From Clostridia bacterium (GTDB lineage Bacteria; Bacillota; Clostridia; Oscillospirales; Acutalibacteraceae), in the NCBI GenBank assembly GCA_017626295.1, contig JAGAJB010000011.1, positions 1-64,000 on the forward strand: DNA of 64,000 nt, given 5' to 3'. Positions 1 through 8,982 of the stretch are shown one piece after another; the stretch's first letter is position 1, and the number at the start of each line of letters is the position of its first letter. Under the pieces are notes generated by a model, which searched no databases, was not told the DNA's origin, and saw nothing but the letters and a program-made list of their open reading frames with translations. A program made the position numbers and the translations under genes.

Positions 1-966
1 AGAACCTTGCGATTTTCCTTCAGGTACTTCGCTCTCAGTTGAGCGAATCTTCCCATCGGTACTTCCGGCTGCTCCGGTAAGGTCAGATTGGGCAGTCTGT
101 AATCGCCCTGCATCGTGTAGGTCAGTTCGGTCATTTTCAAGACTCCTTTCGGTTTGGTTTTCTTTGACTTTATTGTAGTCAGAATTTTGATTTTCAGCAA
201 TTATGCGATTTTGCTTCTCAAGGGACATAACCGTTTTTGCGATTTCTGCAAGTCCCATTTCGGCAATATCACTTGTGGCAAAGCCGAGAGCATTTAGAGT
301 TTCGGGGGTATTGAAATTGACAATATCCTCAAAGTCCTCACGGAAGAAGTGTTCCTCCGTATCAATGCCGAGCCTTTCCATCATCATATATGCCACGCTA
401 TTCGTAACGGTCTTTCTGTAAAGCGAAGCAATCATATCCTCGTTCAGATCTTCCAAGAAACTGTTGTCGATTGTATAAAGCAAGTCGCCAACATAGTCAG
501 GGATATTATCTTCCGTTGCGTTTCGTGCGGCACACATAATCGCTGAAGCAAGAGAACTCTTGTCCTCAATCGCTCCGAAAGTGCTTTCAAGGGTTTCGAT
601 GATTTCTTCCTCATACTCAGGCTTCATAGTCCAAATAGGGACAGGTCTTGAGTATCTGCTTTCGTGGGTATCGGAAATATCAAAGTAATGGATAAGTCGC
701 TGTCTGCTTCTGCTCACATCATCAAAGACTGCAATACCCGTTGCACCCTTGTTTACCCATCGACCAAAAGTGCCGTTCCAACGCTCAATTTCAAGCACGG
801 CAGTAGCATCAGGTCTTTGAGCGAACACTAAAAGCTGCTCATCGAAGCGTAACTTATAGTTTCTGCAAGCAGAACTCAAAAAGGCTTGCCAACTCTGCGG
901 AGAAGATACGACCGTCTTACAAGTCCGGTTGTATAACTCTGAAATCAGGTCATATTTTCGAGCCAT
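1..966 (-). CDS. N-terminal 322 residues of the giant ICE SNF2-helicase / DNA-methylase protein (partial)
   Basis: The frame opens at an ATG preceded by AAGGAGGTG and stays open to the left edge, so only the N-terminus is present. It starts MARKYDLISELYNRT and contains LLVFAQRPDATAVLEIERWN and KGATGIAVFDD. From memory this is the head of the very large (over 2000 residues) proteins of Firmicutes conjugative elements that combine an antirestriction-like head, SNF2 helicase motifs and an N6-adenine methylase; those catalytic parts would lie outside the window. The last visible 60 residues are a charged linker. The gene closes an unbroken minus-strand series of ICE genes. The role in DNA processing or protection during transfer is inferred. 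Confidence 0.85.
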   Translation of the reverse strand, partial: MARKYDLISELYNRTCKTVVSSPQSWQAFLSSACRNYKLRFDEQLLVFAQRPDATAVLEIERWNGTFGRWVNKGATGIAVFDDVSRSRQRLIHYFDISDTHESRYSRPVPIWTMKPEYEEEIIETLESTFGAIEDKSSLASAIMCAARNATEDNIPDYVGDLLYTIDNSFLEDLNEDMIASLYRKTVTNSVAYMMMERLGIDTEEHFFREDFEDIVNFNTPETLNALGFATSDIAEMGLAEIAKTVMSLEKQNRIIAENQNSDYNKVKENQTERSLENDRTDLHDAGRLQTAQSDLTGAAGSTDGKIRSTESEVPEGKSQGS

Positions 967-980
967 TAGGTAACACCTCC

Positions 981-2081
981 TTATCGTTCATATTCTTTGT
1001 TTTTCCTTTTTGGCTTTATGGGGTTTCCTTTATCGTCATAGTTCTTCGGATCGGCGGCAGGCGTATCCCATCCGAACATCGAGCCGCAATTCATAGCCTG
1101 AGCTTGAGCCTTGCTTATCTTGAGATTTCCGTTCATCTTGTCAACCTCTGCTCTTGTTTCGGCGGGTGTATTGCCATAAATGGCGGTAGGTCTGTATCCG
1201 CTTTCGCCCTTGAGAACAATGCCGACACAGTTATGGGACTCAACGAACACATACGCCGTGTTTGGCAGAGAGGAACGAAGCGGAATAGTCTTATATCCGT
1301 TCTGCTCCATCAGTTCGGCAAACTGACAGATATGATATAACTGACTGCCGACTTCAACGTGGTAGTCATCAATATATCTGCAAGTGTAGTCTGCGTACTT
1401 GTTATCTTCCATCTGAATACGGATAGTGTCGCCGTCAGGAATAACGAACCTTTCGTTGTAGTGCGGATCAATGAAACGGATACCACGCTCGGCATTTTCA
1501 AGGTGCTTATCAAGCCACTCTTTCTTATAGCAATGGCAGTAGATATTGTAGTCACCCTGACGTGGGGTAAAGCGGAGCATATAGGCGTAGTTGGTAGTGT
1601 CTACACGAACACCGTAATACTCACGGTCGCCGCCCATTTTCCATTCAGGGTGCATAGCACAGAAAGAATTGAGCTTGTCACGGTCGCCAAACATACTGTC
1701 CTTATCCCTGAACCCATTGATAACGAAGTCAAGGTCTGCGGCAAATTCAGGGGTTTTGAGAGTCTTGTTAAATTCGTTCCAAGAGGAAAAGAACTGTTTT
1801 CCGTTAGAGCCGAAGTCTGCTCTCATATAACCGATAAATCCCGTCTGCATACATATCTGCTGACTCTGCCTATATGTGTAGAGTTCTTCAACGGGATTAA
1901 ATGCACGGAGAACAAAGTTGTCCTCGTTGATTTCGTAATCCATACCCTGAAGCACATCATACACAAAGCCGAGTTCGGTTTTACCATCGGAGATCTCGGC
2001 GGCAAGATTGCCGTCAATGAAAATCTCCAAAGTGCTGCCGTTCATATTGGTTGTGATTTGGTCTGCATTTATCATTTTCAT
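981..2081 (-). CDS. ICE accessory protein, 366 aa, function unknown
   Basis: The start ATG has GAGGTG eight bases upstream, and the stop lies 14 bases before the helicase/methylase gene, so the two are probably co-transcribed. The protein is soluble and acidic with a basic tail (KPKRKNKEYER). Two parts can be seen: an N-terminal half with many aromatic residues, and a region near residues 215-275 that looks like the short LPD/DUF-type modules common in ICE proteins of gut Firmicutes. No catalytic motif, signal peptide or membrane segment was found. It is called an ICE protein from its neighbours and general style; no function is proposed. Confidence 0.8.
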   Translation of the reverse strand: MKMINADQITTNMNGSTLEIFIDGNLAAEISDGKTELGFVYDVLQGMDYEINEDNFVLRAFNPVEELYTYRQSQQICMQTGFIGYMRADFGSNGKQFFSSWNEFNKTLKTPEFAADLDFVINGFRDKDSMFGDRDKLNSFCAMHPEWKMGGDREYYGVRVDTTNYAYMLRFTPRQGDYNIYCHCYKKEWLDKHLENAERGIRFIDPHYNERFVIPDGDTIRIQMEDNKYADYTCRYIDDYHVEVGSQLYHICQFAELMEQNGYKTIPLRSSLPNTAYVFVESHNCVGIVLKGESGYRPTAIYGNTPAETRAEVDKMNGNLKISKAQAQAMNCGSMFGWDTPAADPKNYDDKGNPIKPKRKNKEYER

Positions 2082-2087
2082 TTTGTA

Positions 2088-2642
2088 TCACCTCGCAATC
2101 TCTTTTGATTGTTTCTGTCGGGGAATATGAAAGCCATATACTGCGGCAATATCATCTCCGAGCCGTCTTGTGATCCTTGTTATATCGGCTCTCGTTGCCT
2201 TGCCCTCGTAGATCTTCGCTTTGAGATTTTCAATTTGGGTGTCGGTAGCGGTGTCCTTATACACACGATAGAGGTAATAGTTTCTGCCATCGTGGTGTAC
2301 GGCATCCGCACGAAGGTCGCCGTACTTATCGACATACCACTCGCACATATCCATTTCGGTATAAAGGCAGTCGCAAATCTTACCGGACTTGATTTCAGCA
2401 TAACCGCTATATCGACCGTCCCAACGACCTATATCCGCAACGACCAATATCGGTTGAGAGAGCTGAACATTCAGGTTCATACGCTCATCACCGAGATAGT
2501 CCGCATTGATTTCGTGCATCTTTTGGATTAGCTCATCTTCGGAAAGGTCAGGGTATTGCTCCATCAGGTCATCTTTCCAATCATCAAAGTTTAGGTTTAT
2601 ATTGCCCCATATAACGTGGCGGTCATTCGCTTGGCTGCTCAT
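2088..2642 (-). CDS. ICE accessory protein, 184 aa, function unknown
   Basis: I chose the ATG at 2642 (MSSQANDR), which has GGTGGT upstream. An in-frame GTG four codons earlier would add MVVT but has no better binding site. The start overlaps the end of the preceding 76-residue gene by 20 bases, and the stop lies 6 bases before the next gene, so it belongs to the same tightly packed operon. The protein is soluble and acidic. It has a central block rich in Tyr and Trp (GRWDGRYSGY, MCEWYVDKYGDLRADAVHHD) and a basic C-terminus. No enzymatic motif was recognised. Confidence 0.78.
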   Translation of the reverse strand: MSSQANDRHVIWGNINLNFDDWKDDLMEQYPDLSEDELIQKMHEINADYLGDERMNLNVQLSQPILVVADIGRWDGRYSGYAEIKSGKICDCLYTEMDMCEWYVDKYGDLRADAVHHDGRNYYLYRVYKDTATDTQIENLKAKIYEGKATRADITRITRRLGDDIAAVYGFHIPRQKQSKEIAR

Positions 2643-2853
2643 CGTTACCACCACCCAAGTAGGAGAACAGTTTATTTGCTTTGGTTGCTTTCTGAAGTTC
2701 CATAATCACGGTCATATCCTGAATGGTGATATTGGGGATTTTCAAAATGCTCTCCATATCAAGTGCCTGCAACTCTTTTTCGGTTCTGCACTTGGCATCA
2801 AAGAGCTTATTCAGGACTTTGACCTTCTGCTGAAGGGTAAATGAGTCTTTCAT
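2623..2853 (-). CDS. small ICE protein, 76 aa
   Basis: The ATG follows GGAGG at seven bases, and its first bases overlap the stop of the upstream gene (an ATGA-type 4-base overlap), which indicates translational coupling. The protein begins MKDSFTLQQKVKVLNKL and is predicted to be mostly helical and charged. The motif ILKIPNITIQDMTVIMELQ suggests a small helical adaptor or structural protein. It has no signal peptide, no cysteines apart from one, and no DNA-binding motif that I can name. The function is unknown; its reality rests on the binding site, the overlaps and the operon position. Confidence 0.75.
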   Translation of the reverse strand: MKDSFTLQQKVKVLNKLFDAKCRTEKELQALDMESILKIPNITIQDMTVIMELQKATKANKLFSYLGGGNDEQPSE

Positions 2854-3449
2854 CGTTCTGCCTCCTTGTTCTTTCTTTTATTGGCTCTCTTTAAGGCTTC
2901 AGCCTTTTCCTTTGCCCATTCGGGCATACACTCCGGTTTGACTTCGCCCATAACCTCATATCGCTCCCAACGGCAATTTTTGCCCGTATGAAGATTGGTG
3001 CAGAACACGGCACTTCCACGAGTGTTTGCCGAAGCTCCCGAACCGCCGTACACAAGGTATAACTGTCGGTCGGCTCTCTGAAATTCAGGGCGAAGATGCT
3101 TTGTATCAATGGCAATTATCTTGCCGTTTATATCGTGGGTATGGTGGTCAGGAATACAGTCCTCTGCGGTAATAACCGTAATAGGAATACCGAGCTTTTT
3201 GACAGACTCTATATGCAGTTCGGCTTCGTTTGCAATACGAGCGCCGTAAATCTTGGCAATCTCTGCATAGTCATCGGAAAGCATACTCTCGTGGTATAAC
3301 TCAAAGAGTTCGTTACGCTCCACAAAGCAGGTCATATACTTTTCGCCGTCTGTGTTTTTCTCGTCCATAGCGAGTACAACTTCCTTTTCGCCAATCTTGA
3401 GAGAGGACACGACTTCATAGGAGTGTATCATTCGTTTTTCTGTGTTCAT
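2850..3449 (-). CDS. ICE-associated protein, 199 aa (possibly LPD28-type)
   Basis: The open frame is longer upstream, but the start is placed at the ATG at 3449 (MNTEKRMIHSYEV) because GAGGTG sits at the correct distance and the preceding gene ends 11 bases before it. The C-terminal half carries GKIIAIDTKHLRPEF, RADRQLYLVYGGSGA and ANTRGSAVFCTNL, then MPEWAKEKAEALKRANKRK. This pattern is familiar from ICE accessory proteins; I recall it as the LPD28 family, but this is from memory only. The biochemical role is unknown. It lies in the same operon as its neighbours and overlaps the next gene by 4 bases. Confidence 0.8.
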   Translation of the reverse strand: MNTEKRMIHSYEVVSSLKIGEKEVVLAMDEKNTDGEKYMTCFVERNELFELYHESMLSDDYAEIAKIYGARIANEAELHIESVKKLGIPITVITAEDCIPDHHTHDINGKIIAIDTKHLRPEFQRADRQLYLVYGGSGASANTRGSAVFCTNLHTGKNCRWERYEVMGEVKPECMPEWAKEKAEALKRANKRKNKEAER

Positions 3450-3459
3450 CGAAAACACC

Positions 3460-3774
3460 TCACTTTCTCTTGTCAGTAGCATAGGCTTTGTATTTGCCTT
3501 GCTGTTTTCTTCTTGCTCTACGCACTTCAGGACTGCAACCGAGTTCAGGGGTTGCTGCCTGAATTTTCTGACGGGTGCGGCGAACACTCTCGAAGCAAGG
3601 AATATGAAACACCTTATAGTTGTTCATAACCATCTCGAAAGGCAGTTCGCCAACTCTGACTTCACCGTAGCGATTGCAATAGAGAAGATAAAGGATCATA
3701 TCATCATCTCGTGCTTCTTGGTGGTTAGAAAGAATTGCACGGACTCTGCTTTCAATCGTTTTTAGGTCTTTCAT
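3460..3774 (-). CDS. small basic ICE protein, 104 aa
   Basis: The ATG is preceded by ACGGAGGCAAGTT, a good binding site. The N-terminal part is helical (MKDLKTIESRVRAILSNH) and is followed by DDDMILYLLYC. The C-terminus is strongly basic and contains the recognisable segment FESVRRTRQKIQAATPELG followed by SPEVRRARRKQ. I recall close relatives in ICEs and prophages of gut Firmicutes, where they are annotated only as hypothetical. The basic tail suggests nucleic-acid contact, which is inference. It is the first gene after the terminator that closes the adhesin operon. Confidence 0.8.
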   Translation of the reverse strand: MKDLKTIESRVRAILSNHQEARDDDMILYLLYCNRYGEVRVGELPFEMVMNNYKVFHIPCFESVRRTRQKIQAATPELGCSPEVRRARRKQQGKYKAYATDKRK

Positions 3775-3794
3775 AACTTGCCTCCGTAAAATAG

Positions 3795-3822
3795 AAAAGG
3801 GGCGGAATATTTCATCCGCCCC
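3795..3822 (-). terminator. intrinsic terminator behind the adhesin / small membrane peptide genes
   Basis: A perfect 8-bp stem GGGGCGGA/TCCGCCCC (3799-3806 with 3815-3822) has an 8-base loop and is followed on the minus strand by TTTTC. It lies 7 bases after the stop of the 29-residue peptide gene and separates that transcript from the accessory gene block. Confidence 0.8.
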
Positions 3823-3828
3823 ATAGGT

Positions 3829-3918
3829 TTATTTCTTCTTGTTTCTCACCTGAAGGAAGATAATTCCTCCGATGATGAAAGCAATCAGCACGATAGTGAT
3901 AATTACTTTAGGTTCCAT
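3829..3918 (-). CDS. 29-residue single-pass membrane peptide, translationally coupled to the adhesin gene
   Basis: The adhesin stop codon and this start codon share a base (TAATG), and a terminator follows the stop, so the frame is well bounded. The product begins MEPKVIITIVLIAF, continues as one hydrophobic helix of about 22 residues and ends QVRNKKK, which predicts an N-out, C-in topology. What it does is unknown. A helper in adhesin export or sorting, or simply a small ICE membrane protein, would both fit. It is too short to be called by most gene finders. Confidence 0.65.
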   Translation of the reverse strand: MEPKVIITIVLIAFIIGGIIFLQVRNKKK

Positions 3919-6900
3919 TACTGCTCACCATCCTTCTTCTTACGTTTGAAGCCGAAGAATACAGTAGCTCCGATACCTACAACAGACAGACCGAGCAAGC
4001 CGAGCCACAAGCCGATATTGCTATCATCGCCCGTCTTAGGATTGTCGATAAATACATTGTGCATCTCAACAATGGTTGTAGAGTCTGTCATAACATTTGC
4101 CTTTTTATCGGCAGGTCGGGAGTAAGGAGCAGATACTTCATCTGCGACTTCGGAAACGGTGTACTCACCAATGCGAAGTCCCTCAATGAAGATTTCGCCG
4201 TTCTCGTCAGTCTTGAGAGTTACATCAAAACCATTCGCTCCGGTAATGCGGAAGGAGAACCCTTCAACCTTGCCGTCAGAGGAAGTCTTGACGATCTTGA
4301 GAGAACCCGTCATAGCTTCATTGATAAAGCCAACGCCTGCTTCGTTTTCGACAAAGTAGGTAGTGCCGTCAGTTTCAATGAATACGGCATACACACCTTC
4401 ATCAAGGAAGAATCCGTCAGGTGCGACAGTTTCTTTGATAAGGTAATGACCGTATCTCATATCCTTCATTTCGTAGATACCTACTTCGCTTTCGGTAAGA
4501 GTACCGATAAGGGTATCGCCGTCATCGAGCTTACCGTCTGCGTTGTTGTCCTTGTAGACTTCAAAAGTTGCTCCGCTGAGCTTGTTGTCAGGATACTCTT
4601 TATCCACCTTAGTCAAAGCGATATTACCCTTGATAGGCTTGTTGATAAAGCCTACGCCTGCTTCATTCTCAATGACATAGACCTTTTCATCGGTGTCGAT
4701 GAATACGGAATATACGCCGTCATCAAGCAAGAAGCCTTCGGGTGCAACGGTTTCTTTCACAAGGTAGTGACCGTAGTAAAGGTCGAGCATTTCATACACA
4801 CCGTCTTTTTCGGTAAGTGTGCCGATAAGCTCATCGCCCTCGTCAATTACTCCGTCTGCGTTGTTGTCCTTATACACTTCAAAGGTTGCACCGGAGAGTT
4901 TGTTTTCAGGGTAGTCGGCATCTACCTTTGTCAAGGTGATGTCACCCATAATGAACTCATTGACGATTTCGATTTCCACGATCTGAGCGTTCTCTTTGAT
5001 TACAACATCAAAGACAGTTCCGTTGAGAACAAAGCCGATAGGCTGCTCAATCTCACGAACTACCCACTCACCGTAAGGAATATTGGCAAAAGAAAAACTA
5101 CCATCTTCTGCGGAAGTGGTAGTCATCAAGGCGTTATCCTTTGTGAAGTTGGTTTCGTCTTTCTTGAACAAGCCAATTACTGCTCCTTCAAGACTGTCGC
5201 CGTGTTCGGTGGTTTTCATACCCTCAACAGAACCGTAGATAAGGTCGTTTTCGATAGGCTTGCCGCCGTTTACAGACAAGGTAACGGCAACGATTTCCTG
5301 ACCTGCATACTCAAATGCAAACTCATACTTATCGGAGTTAAGGATATAATGCTCATCGGTTGCGATTTCCTTTACATAGTAGCTGCCGAGAGGAAGGTCG
5401 GTCTTAACAGTTGCAAGTCCGTTCTCATCAAAAGTGATCACTTCGATAAGTCCGTCAGCAGGAATGGCAGTTCCACTTGTAGAAACAAGTTCCTCTGCGG
5501 CATACAAGCCAAACACAACGTTCTTGATTTCGCCGTTATTACCGATTTCAAAGAGGTCGTTTGTTTCGAGTACCTTCTGCATAGAAAGGGTTGCTTTCTG
5601 TCTTTCGTTATAGAAAGAGGTAGCAGTTTCAGTCACGGACACATTCTGTCCTGCGTAGATCAGCTCAACGGAATGAACATCGGCGCTGATTACATAACCG
5701 TAAGGTGCTTCGATTTCCTGAACCTCGTACTTGCCGAGATAGATTTCTTTACTCTTGGCAAAGCCGTCAGCTCCGGTCGTAATGGTGTCTACCACTTCAC
5801 CCTTTGCATAACGGAGAGTGCCGTCAGGAGTGATAATATCTTCTGCGGCTCTGATTTCAAAGACTGCACCTGCAAGGGCGGCGTCTTTGTAGATAGGCTG
5901 ATAGATTACGGTATCTTCATCACCGTTGACATTCACGCCGAAGAACACCTCGCCGTTCTTTTCTACGGTAACAGTACCTTTCTGTGCCATATTTGCCTTG
6001 TTGACCTTAATCACAGTAACCCCGCTTTCCTCAGTAGTAGAATTATCTTCCGTTACATCAAAATACACGGGAGTCGTGTCAAGCACATAGCCGTAAGGAG
6101 CTTCGACTTCCACAAGGAAGTAACCCTTGCCATACGGGAGCTTTTCAGGGGTAACAAGAGAGCCGTTGGCATCAGTATAGAAAGTGTCGATTGTAGTAGG
6201 TGTTGGATAAGTGAAAGACATCTTTACAAGCTCACCGTCAGGATTGAAAATCTTGAAGGCTGCACCTGCATACGGAATAGTCTTTTCAGTTTCCGCATCG
6301 ACCTTTACCACACGGACATAGCTCTCAAAGTTGGCGTTGTTGATAAGGTAACGGTAAGTGGTTTCGTCCTGAGCGATATACACCTCAAAGTCGGGCATCA
6401 ACTCACGACCTTCCCATCCGCTAACCTGATGCACAGTATATACACCGTAAGGAAGCATCTTAGTCTGTCCGAAGCCGTGTTCATCACAAACGATAATATC
6501 ACGCTCGGTTTCCTCTGCGTTTTCGTAACTGCCTGCGGCTTTTAGGAAGATCTCAAACTTTGCTCCAACTTCGGGAGTTTCGATTTTGGTGCTGCCGTCA
6601 TCGGTATGCTTGATAATGGCAATATCGCCCATAATGATTTCCTCGTACACATCAGGATAGATAGTGTTCAGCTCAATGGAATAGAACTCTGCACTTGCTT
6701 CCATATAGTACACGGTAGGATCAAGCAAATAACCCTCAGAAGGAGTGATTTCACGGATAGTGTAATCATCGCCGCAAGGGTAATACTTTGTCAGGAAGTA
6801 GCCGTTTTCATCGGTTGTGTAGGTGTCAAGCAATACTTCGCCCTTATATACACCGTAGACTGCACCGCCGAGCGTTGCATCGCCCTGAGTGTAGCCGTAA

Positions 6901-8900
6901 GGATAGCCGAGTTCTTCAACGGTTTCTTCGGGAGTGATGGAAAGTGCCATAGGCATTAAGTCAACGGGAACTAAACCGCCCTCGTCATCATCACTTCTGC
7001 CTGCAAGTTCCGCATCGAGCTTATATACATCAGCTCGCCATTTCTTCAGGATATTCTCAAACTCAACTTCGGTGAGTTCATCCCAAGCAATATCTGCGGT
7101 CTGTCTGTCAGGAATGACATAGCGAATAGGCGTATTTACTTCCTCAATGGTGTAACCCGTACCCATAAGAATATCGTTGAAATAAGCGATACCGTTGGAG
7201 TCGGTTGTTGCATATTCATCAACCTTAATTCCGCTAAAGGAAGTACCGTAAAGGTGGAATTTCATACCCTGAACGAAGCCATCTTCGGAAGTCTTTTTCA
7301 CCTGAAGGTCGCCACGCTTGAGTTCGTTATAGAAAGACTTTTCAGTAACGATATTCCATTCAATAGCGGTACGCTGACTGTCAGGAACGATATATCTCTC
7401 TGCGGTATCCACTTCTTCAAGAGTGTAGGACTCGTGACCGGAGATAAGCACATCCTTAAAGGTTGCTACACCATTTTTATCGGTAACGGCATATTCATCA
7501 ACGGCAAGACCGCTGAGAGAAGTGCCGTAAAGGTGGAACTGAACACCCTCAACCAAGTTATCTTCAGAAGTCTTAATTACTTCCAAGTCGCCACGCTTAA
7601 GAACGTTGTTGAAGGTAACGGTCGCTACCTGATTACTAACAACGACAACACTTCGGGTTTCCTGCGGCTCATACTTATCAAATACGGTTTCCGTAACCGT
7701 GTAAGTGCCAGGTTTCAGATCATCAATCTGAACCTCGCCGTTTGCATCGGTAGTAACAGTCTTATCAACGCCGTTGCCTTTCAGTCTAAAGGTAACGCCC
7801 TCGACAATGCCATCTTCGGAAGTCTTTACGATTTTAGCCGAGCCATTGTCTACTTCATTGACTGCATTGATAGTAACAAGACCGTCATTGTTTGCATCGA
7901 CAGTAACCGTCCATTCGGTTTTGCCGTATGCGTGATAGTTTGTTGGGAATACGGTTTCCTTTACGGTATAAGTGCCGTAAGGTACGGGATTTTCAGTCTT
8001 GGCATAGCCGCTACTGTTTGTCGGGCCGATCTTATAAGATTTGCCCGACTCGGTGTTGGTTGCCACAAAGACTGCACCGGCAAGGTTCTTGCCGTCTGTG
8101 TCCTTCTTATACACTTCGATTTCGCCATCGGACTCAAAGATTTCCTGCGGCAAGTGATAATATGCGTTAGGATAAGAGGACTTGTCGCCAGCCTGTCCCA
8201 TCCAATCGACACGGGAGATTTCGGGACCTCTATCATTACCAACGTGGATGATGAAGTCAACACCGTTATAAGTGCCTGAATACACAGCGATATGCTTATG
8301 AGAGTTTTCGGAATCACCGAAAATAATCAAATCGCCGGGTGTCAGCTTGCTTCTATTTACATTAGAAGCGGAAGTGCCGATTTTCTCGATTTTACCCTCG
8401 TCTACAAGACCGTTCAAGGCTTTCTGCCAAGTAACGACTGCCTGAGAGTTCCAACCCGTTGCATTGATTGCATCGGTAATGAACTGAGTATCTGCACCCT
8501 CGATATTAGGAAGGTAGTTGCAGACATAGTAAGTGACAAAACTTGCACAACACAAGCCGTACTGCTTATATCGGGCAATATCAGGAGCTTTGCCCGTAGG
8601 AGTAGAACTGTCTGCTACAGTTTCTTTACCCGAAGTGCTTGTACCGTAAGAAATATCGGAAAGCACGGAACTCGGTGTTCTTGAACCGTAAGAACCGGAC
8701 TGATAAAGAGTGCCGTCTTTAATCTGCTGCTGAACGTCATATCCCGTGTACTCCAAAGCACGGAGAATGGAATGGTCTGTCATATTGGCAGGAAGATCAG
8801 AAGCAGCGGCGGCAAATGCCGACATAGGCAAAGCAGAAATCATCATCACGACCGCAAGCAAAGCCGACATTAGCTTAGGAAATTTCTTCTTAATTTTCAT
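3918..8900 (-). CDS. Giant cell-wall-anchored adhesin: NlpC/P60-like head plus about 13 Cna-B (SpaA-type) repeats
   Basis: The product has 1660 residues. Residues 1-31 are a signal peptide (ending PMSAFA). Residues about 40-255 resemble an NlpC/P60-type cysteine peptidase, with a candidate nucleophile in YGLCCASFV (Cys117/118) and a candidate histidine in SHKHIAVYSG following GDLIIF. From residue 260 to 1610 there are about 13 Cna-B modules, recognisable by openings such as GSAKIVKTSEDG and GDITLTKVD and closings such as YTVKET; such modules usually form internal isopeptide bonds. Modules 11 and 12 are near-copies, each with an EF-hand-like DNNADG loop. The C-terminus has an NPKTG sorting signal, a hydrophobic stretch and KRKKK. 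Sortase anchoring is inferred. The start ATG has GAAAGGAC upstream. Confidence 0.92.
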   Translation of the reverse strand: MKIKKKFPKLMSALLAVVMMISALPMSAFAAAASDLPANMTDHSILRALEYTGYDVQQQIKDGTLYQSGSYGSRTPSSVLSDISYGTSTSGKETVADSSTPTGKAPDIARYKQYGLCCASFVTYYVCNYLPNIEGADTQFITDAINATGWNSQAVVTWQKALNGLVDEGKIEKIGTSASNVNRSKLTPGDLIIFGDSENSHKHIAVYSGTYNGVDFIIHVGNDRGPEISRVDWMGQAGDKSSYPNAYYHLPQEIFESDGEIEVYKKDTDGKNLAGAVFVATNTESGKSYKIGPTNSSGYAKTENPVPYGTYTVKETVFPTNYHAYGKTEWTVTVDANNDGLVTINAVNEVDNGSAKIVKTSEDGIVEGVTFRLKGNGVDKTVTTDANGEVQIDDLKPGTYTVTETVFDKYEPQETRSVVVVSNQVATVTFNNVLKRGDLEVIKTSEDNLVEGVQFHLYGTSLSGLAVDEYAVTDKNGVATFKDVLISGHESYTLEEVDTAERYIVPDSQRTAIEWNIVTEKSFYNELKRGDLQVKKTSEDGFVQGMKFHLYGTSFSGIKVDEYATTDSNGIAYFNDILMGTGYTIEEVNTPIRYVIPDRQTADIAWDELTEVEFENILKKWRADVYKLDAELAGRSDDDEGGLVPVDLMPMALSITPEETVEELGYPYGYTQGDATLGGAVYGVYKGEVLLDTYTTDENGYFLTKYYPCGDDYTIREITPSEGYLLDPTVYYMEASAEFYSIELNTIYPDVYEEIIMGDIAIIKHTDDGSTKIETPEVGAKFEIFLKAAGSYENAEETERDIIVCDEHGFGQTKMLPYGVYTVHQVSGWEGRELMPDFEVYIAQDETTYRYLINNANFESYVRVVKVDAETEKTIPYAGAAFKIFNPDGELVKMSFTYPTPTTIDTFYTDANGSLVTPEKLPYGKGYFLVEVEAPYGYVLDTTPVYFDVTEDNSTTEESGVTVIKVNKANMAQKGTVTVEKNGEVFFGVNVNGDEDTVIYQPIYKDAALAGAVFEIRAAEDIITPDGTLRYAKGEVVDTITTGADGFAKSKEIYLGKYEVQEIEAPYGYVISADVHSVELIYAGQNVSVTETATSFYNERQKATLSMQKVLETNDLFEIGNNGEIKNVVFGLYAAEELVSTSGTAIPADGLIEVITFDENGLATVKTDLPLGSYYVKEIATDEHYILNSDKYEFAFEYAGQEIVAVTLSVNGGKPIENDLIYGSVEGMKTTEHGDSLEGAVIGLFKKDETNFTKDNALMTTTSAEDGSFSFANIPYGEWVVREIEQPIGFVLNGTVFDVVIKENAQIVEIEIVNEFIMGDITLTKVDADYPENKLSGATFEVYKDNNADGVIDEGDELIGTLTEKDGVYEMLDLYYGHYLVKETVAPEGFLLDDGVYSVFIDTDEKVYVIENEAGVGFINKPIKGNIALTKVDKEYPDNKLSGATFEVYKDNNADGKLDDGDTLIGTLTESEVGIYEMKDMRYGHYLIKETVAPDGFFLDEGVYAVFIETDGTTYFVENEAGVGFINEAMTGSLKIVKTSSDGKVEGFSFRITGANGFDVTLKTDENGEIFIEGLRIGEYTVSEVADEVSAPYSRPADKKANVMTDSTTIVEMHNVFIDNPKTGDDSNIGLWLGLLGLSVVGIGATVFFGFKRKKKDGEQ

Positions 8901-8982
8901 TACATCTTGTCCTTTCTGTTTTGAGATAAAAAAATAACGCCTGACTGTTACATCAAGCGTTAGGTGGGTAGGTATTCTGTTG

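Noticed and set aside
1359-2108. 249-codon plus-strand frame
   Set aside because: Opposite the 366-residue ICE gene, which has the ribosome site and operon spacing.
4059-6545. 828-codon open frame on the plus strand
   Set aside because: It lies entirely opposite the Cna-B repeats of the adhesin and reflects their biased codon use. It has no ribosome binding site, and its translation looks like no protein.
7254-8279. 341-codon open frame on the plus strand
   Set aside because: Antisense to the adhesin head and first repeats. The minus strand has a signal peptide, domains and a sorting signal, so the plus-strand frame is a shadow.
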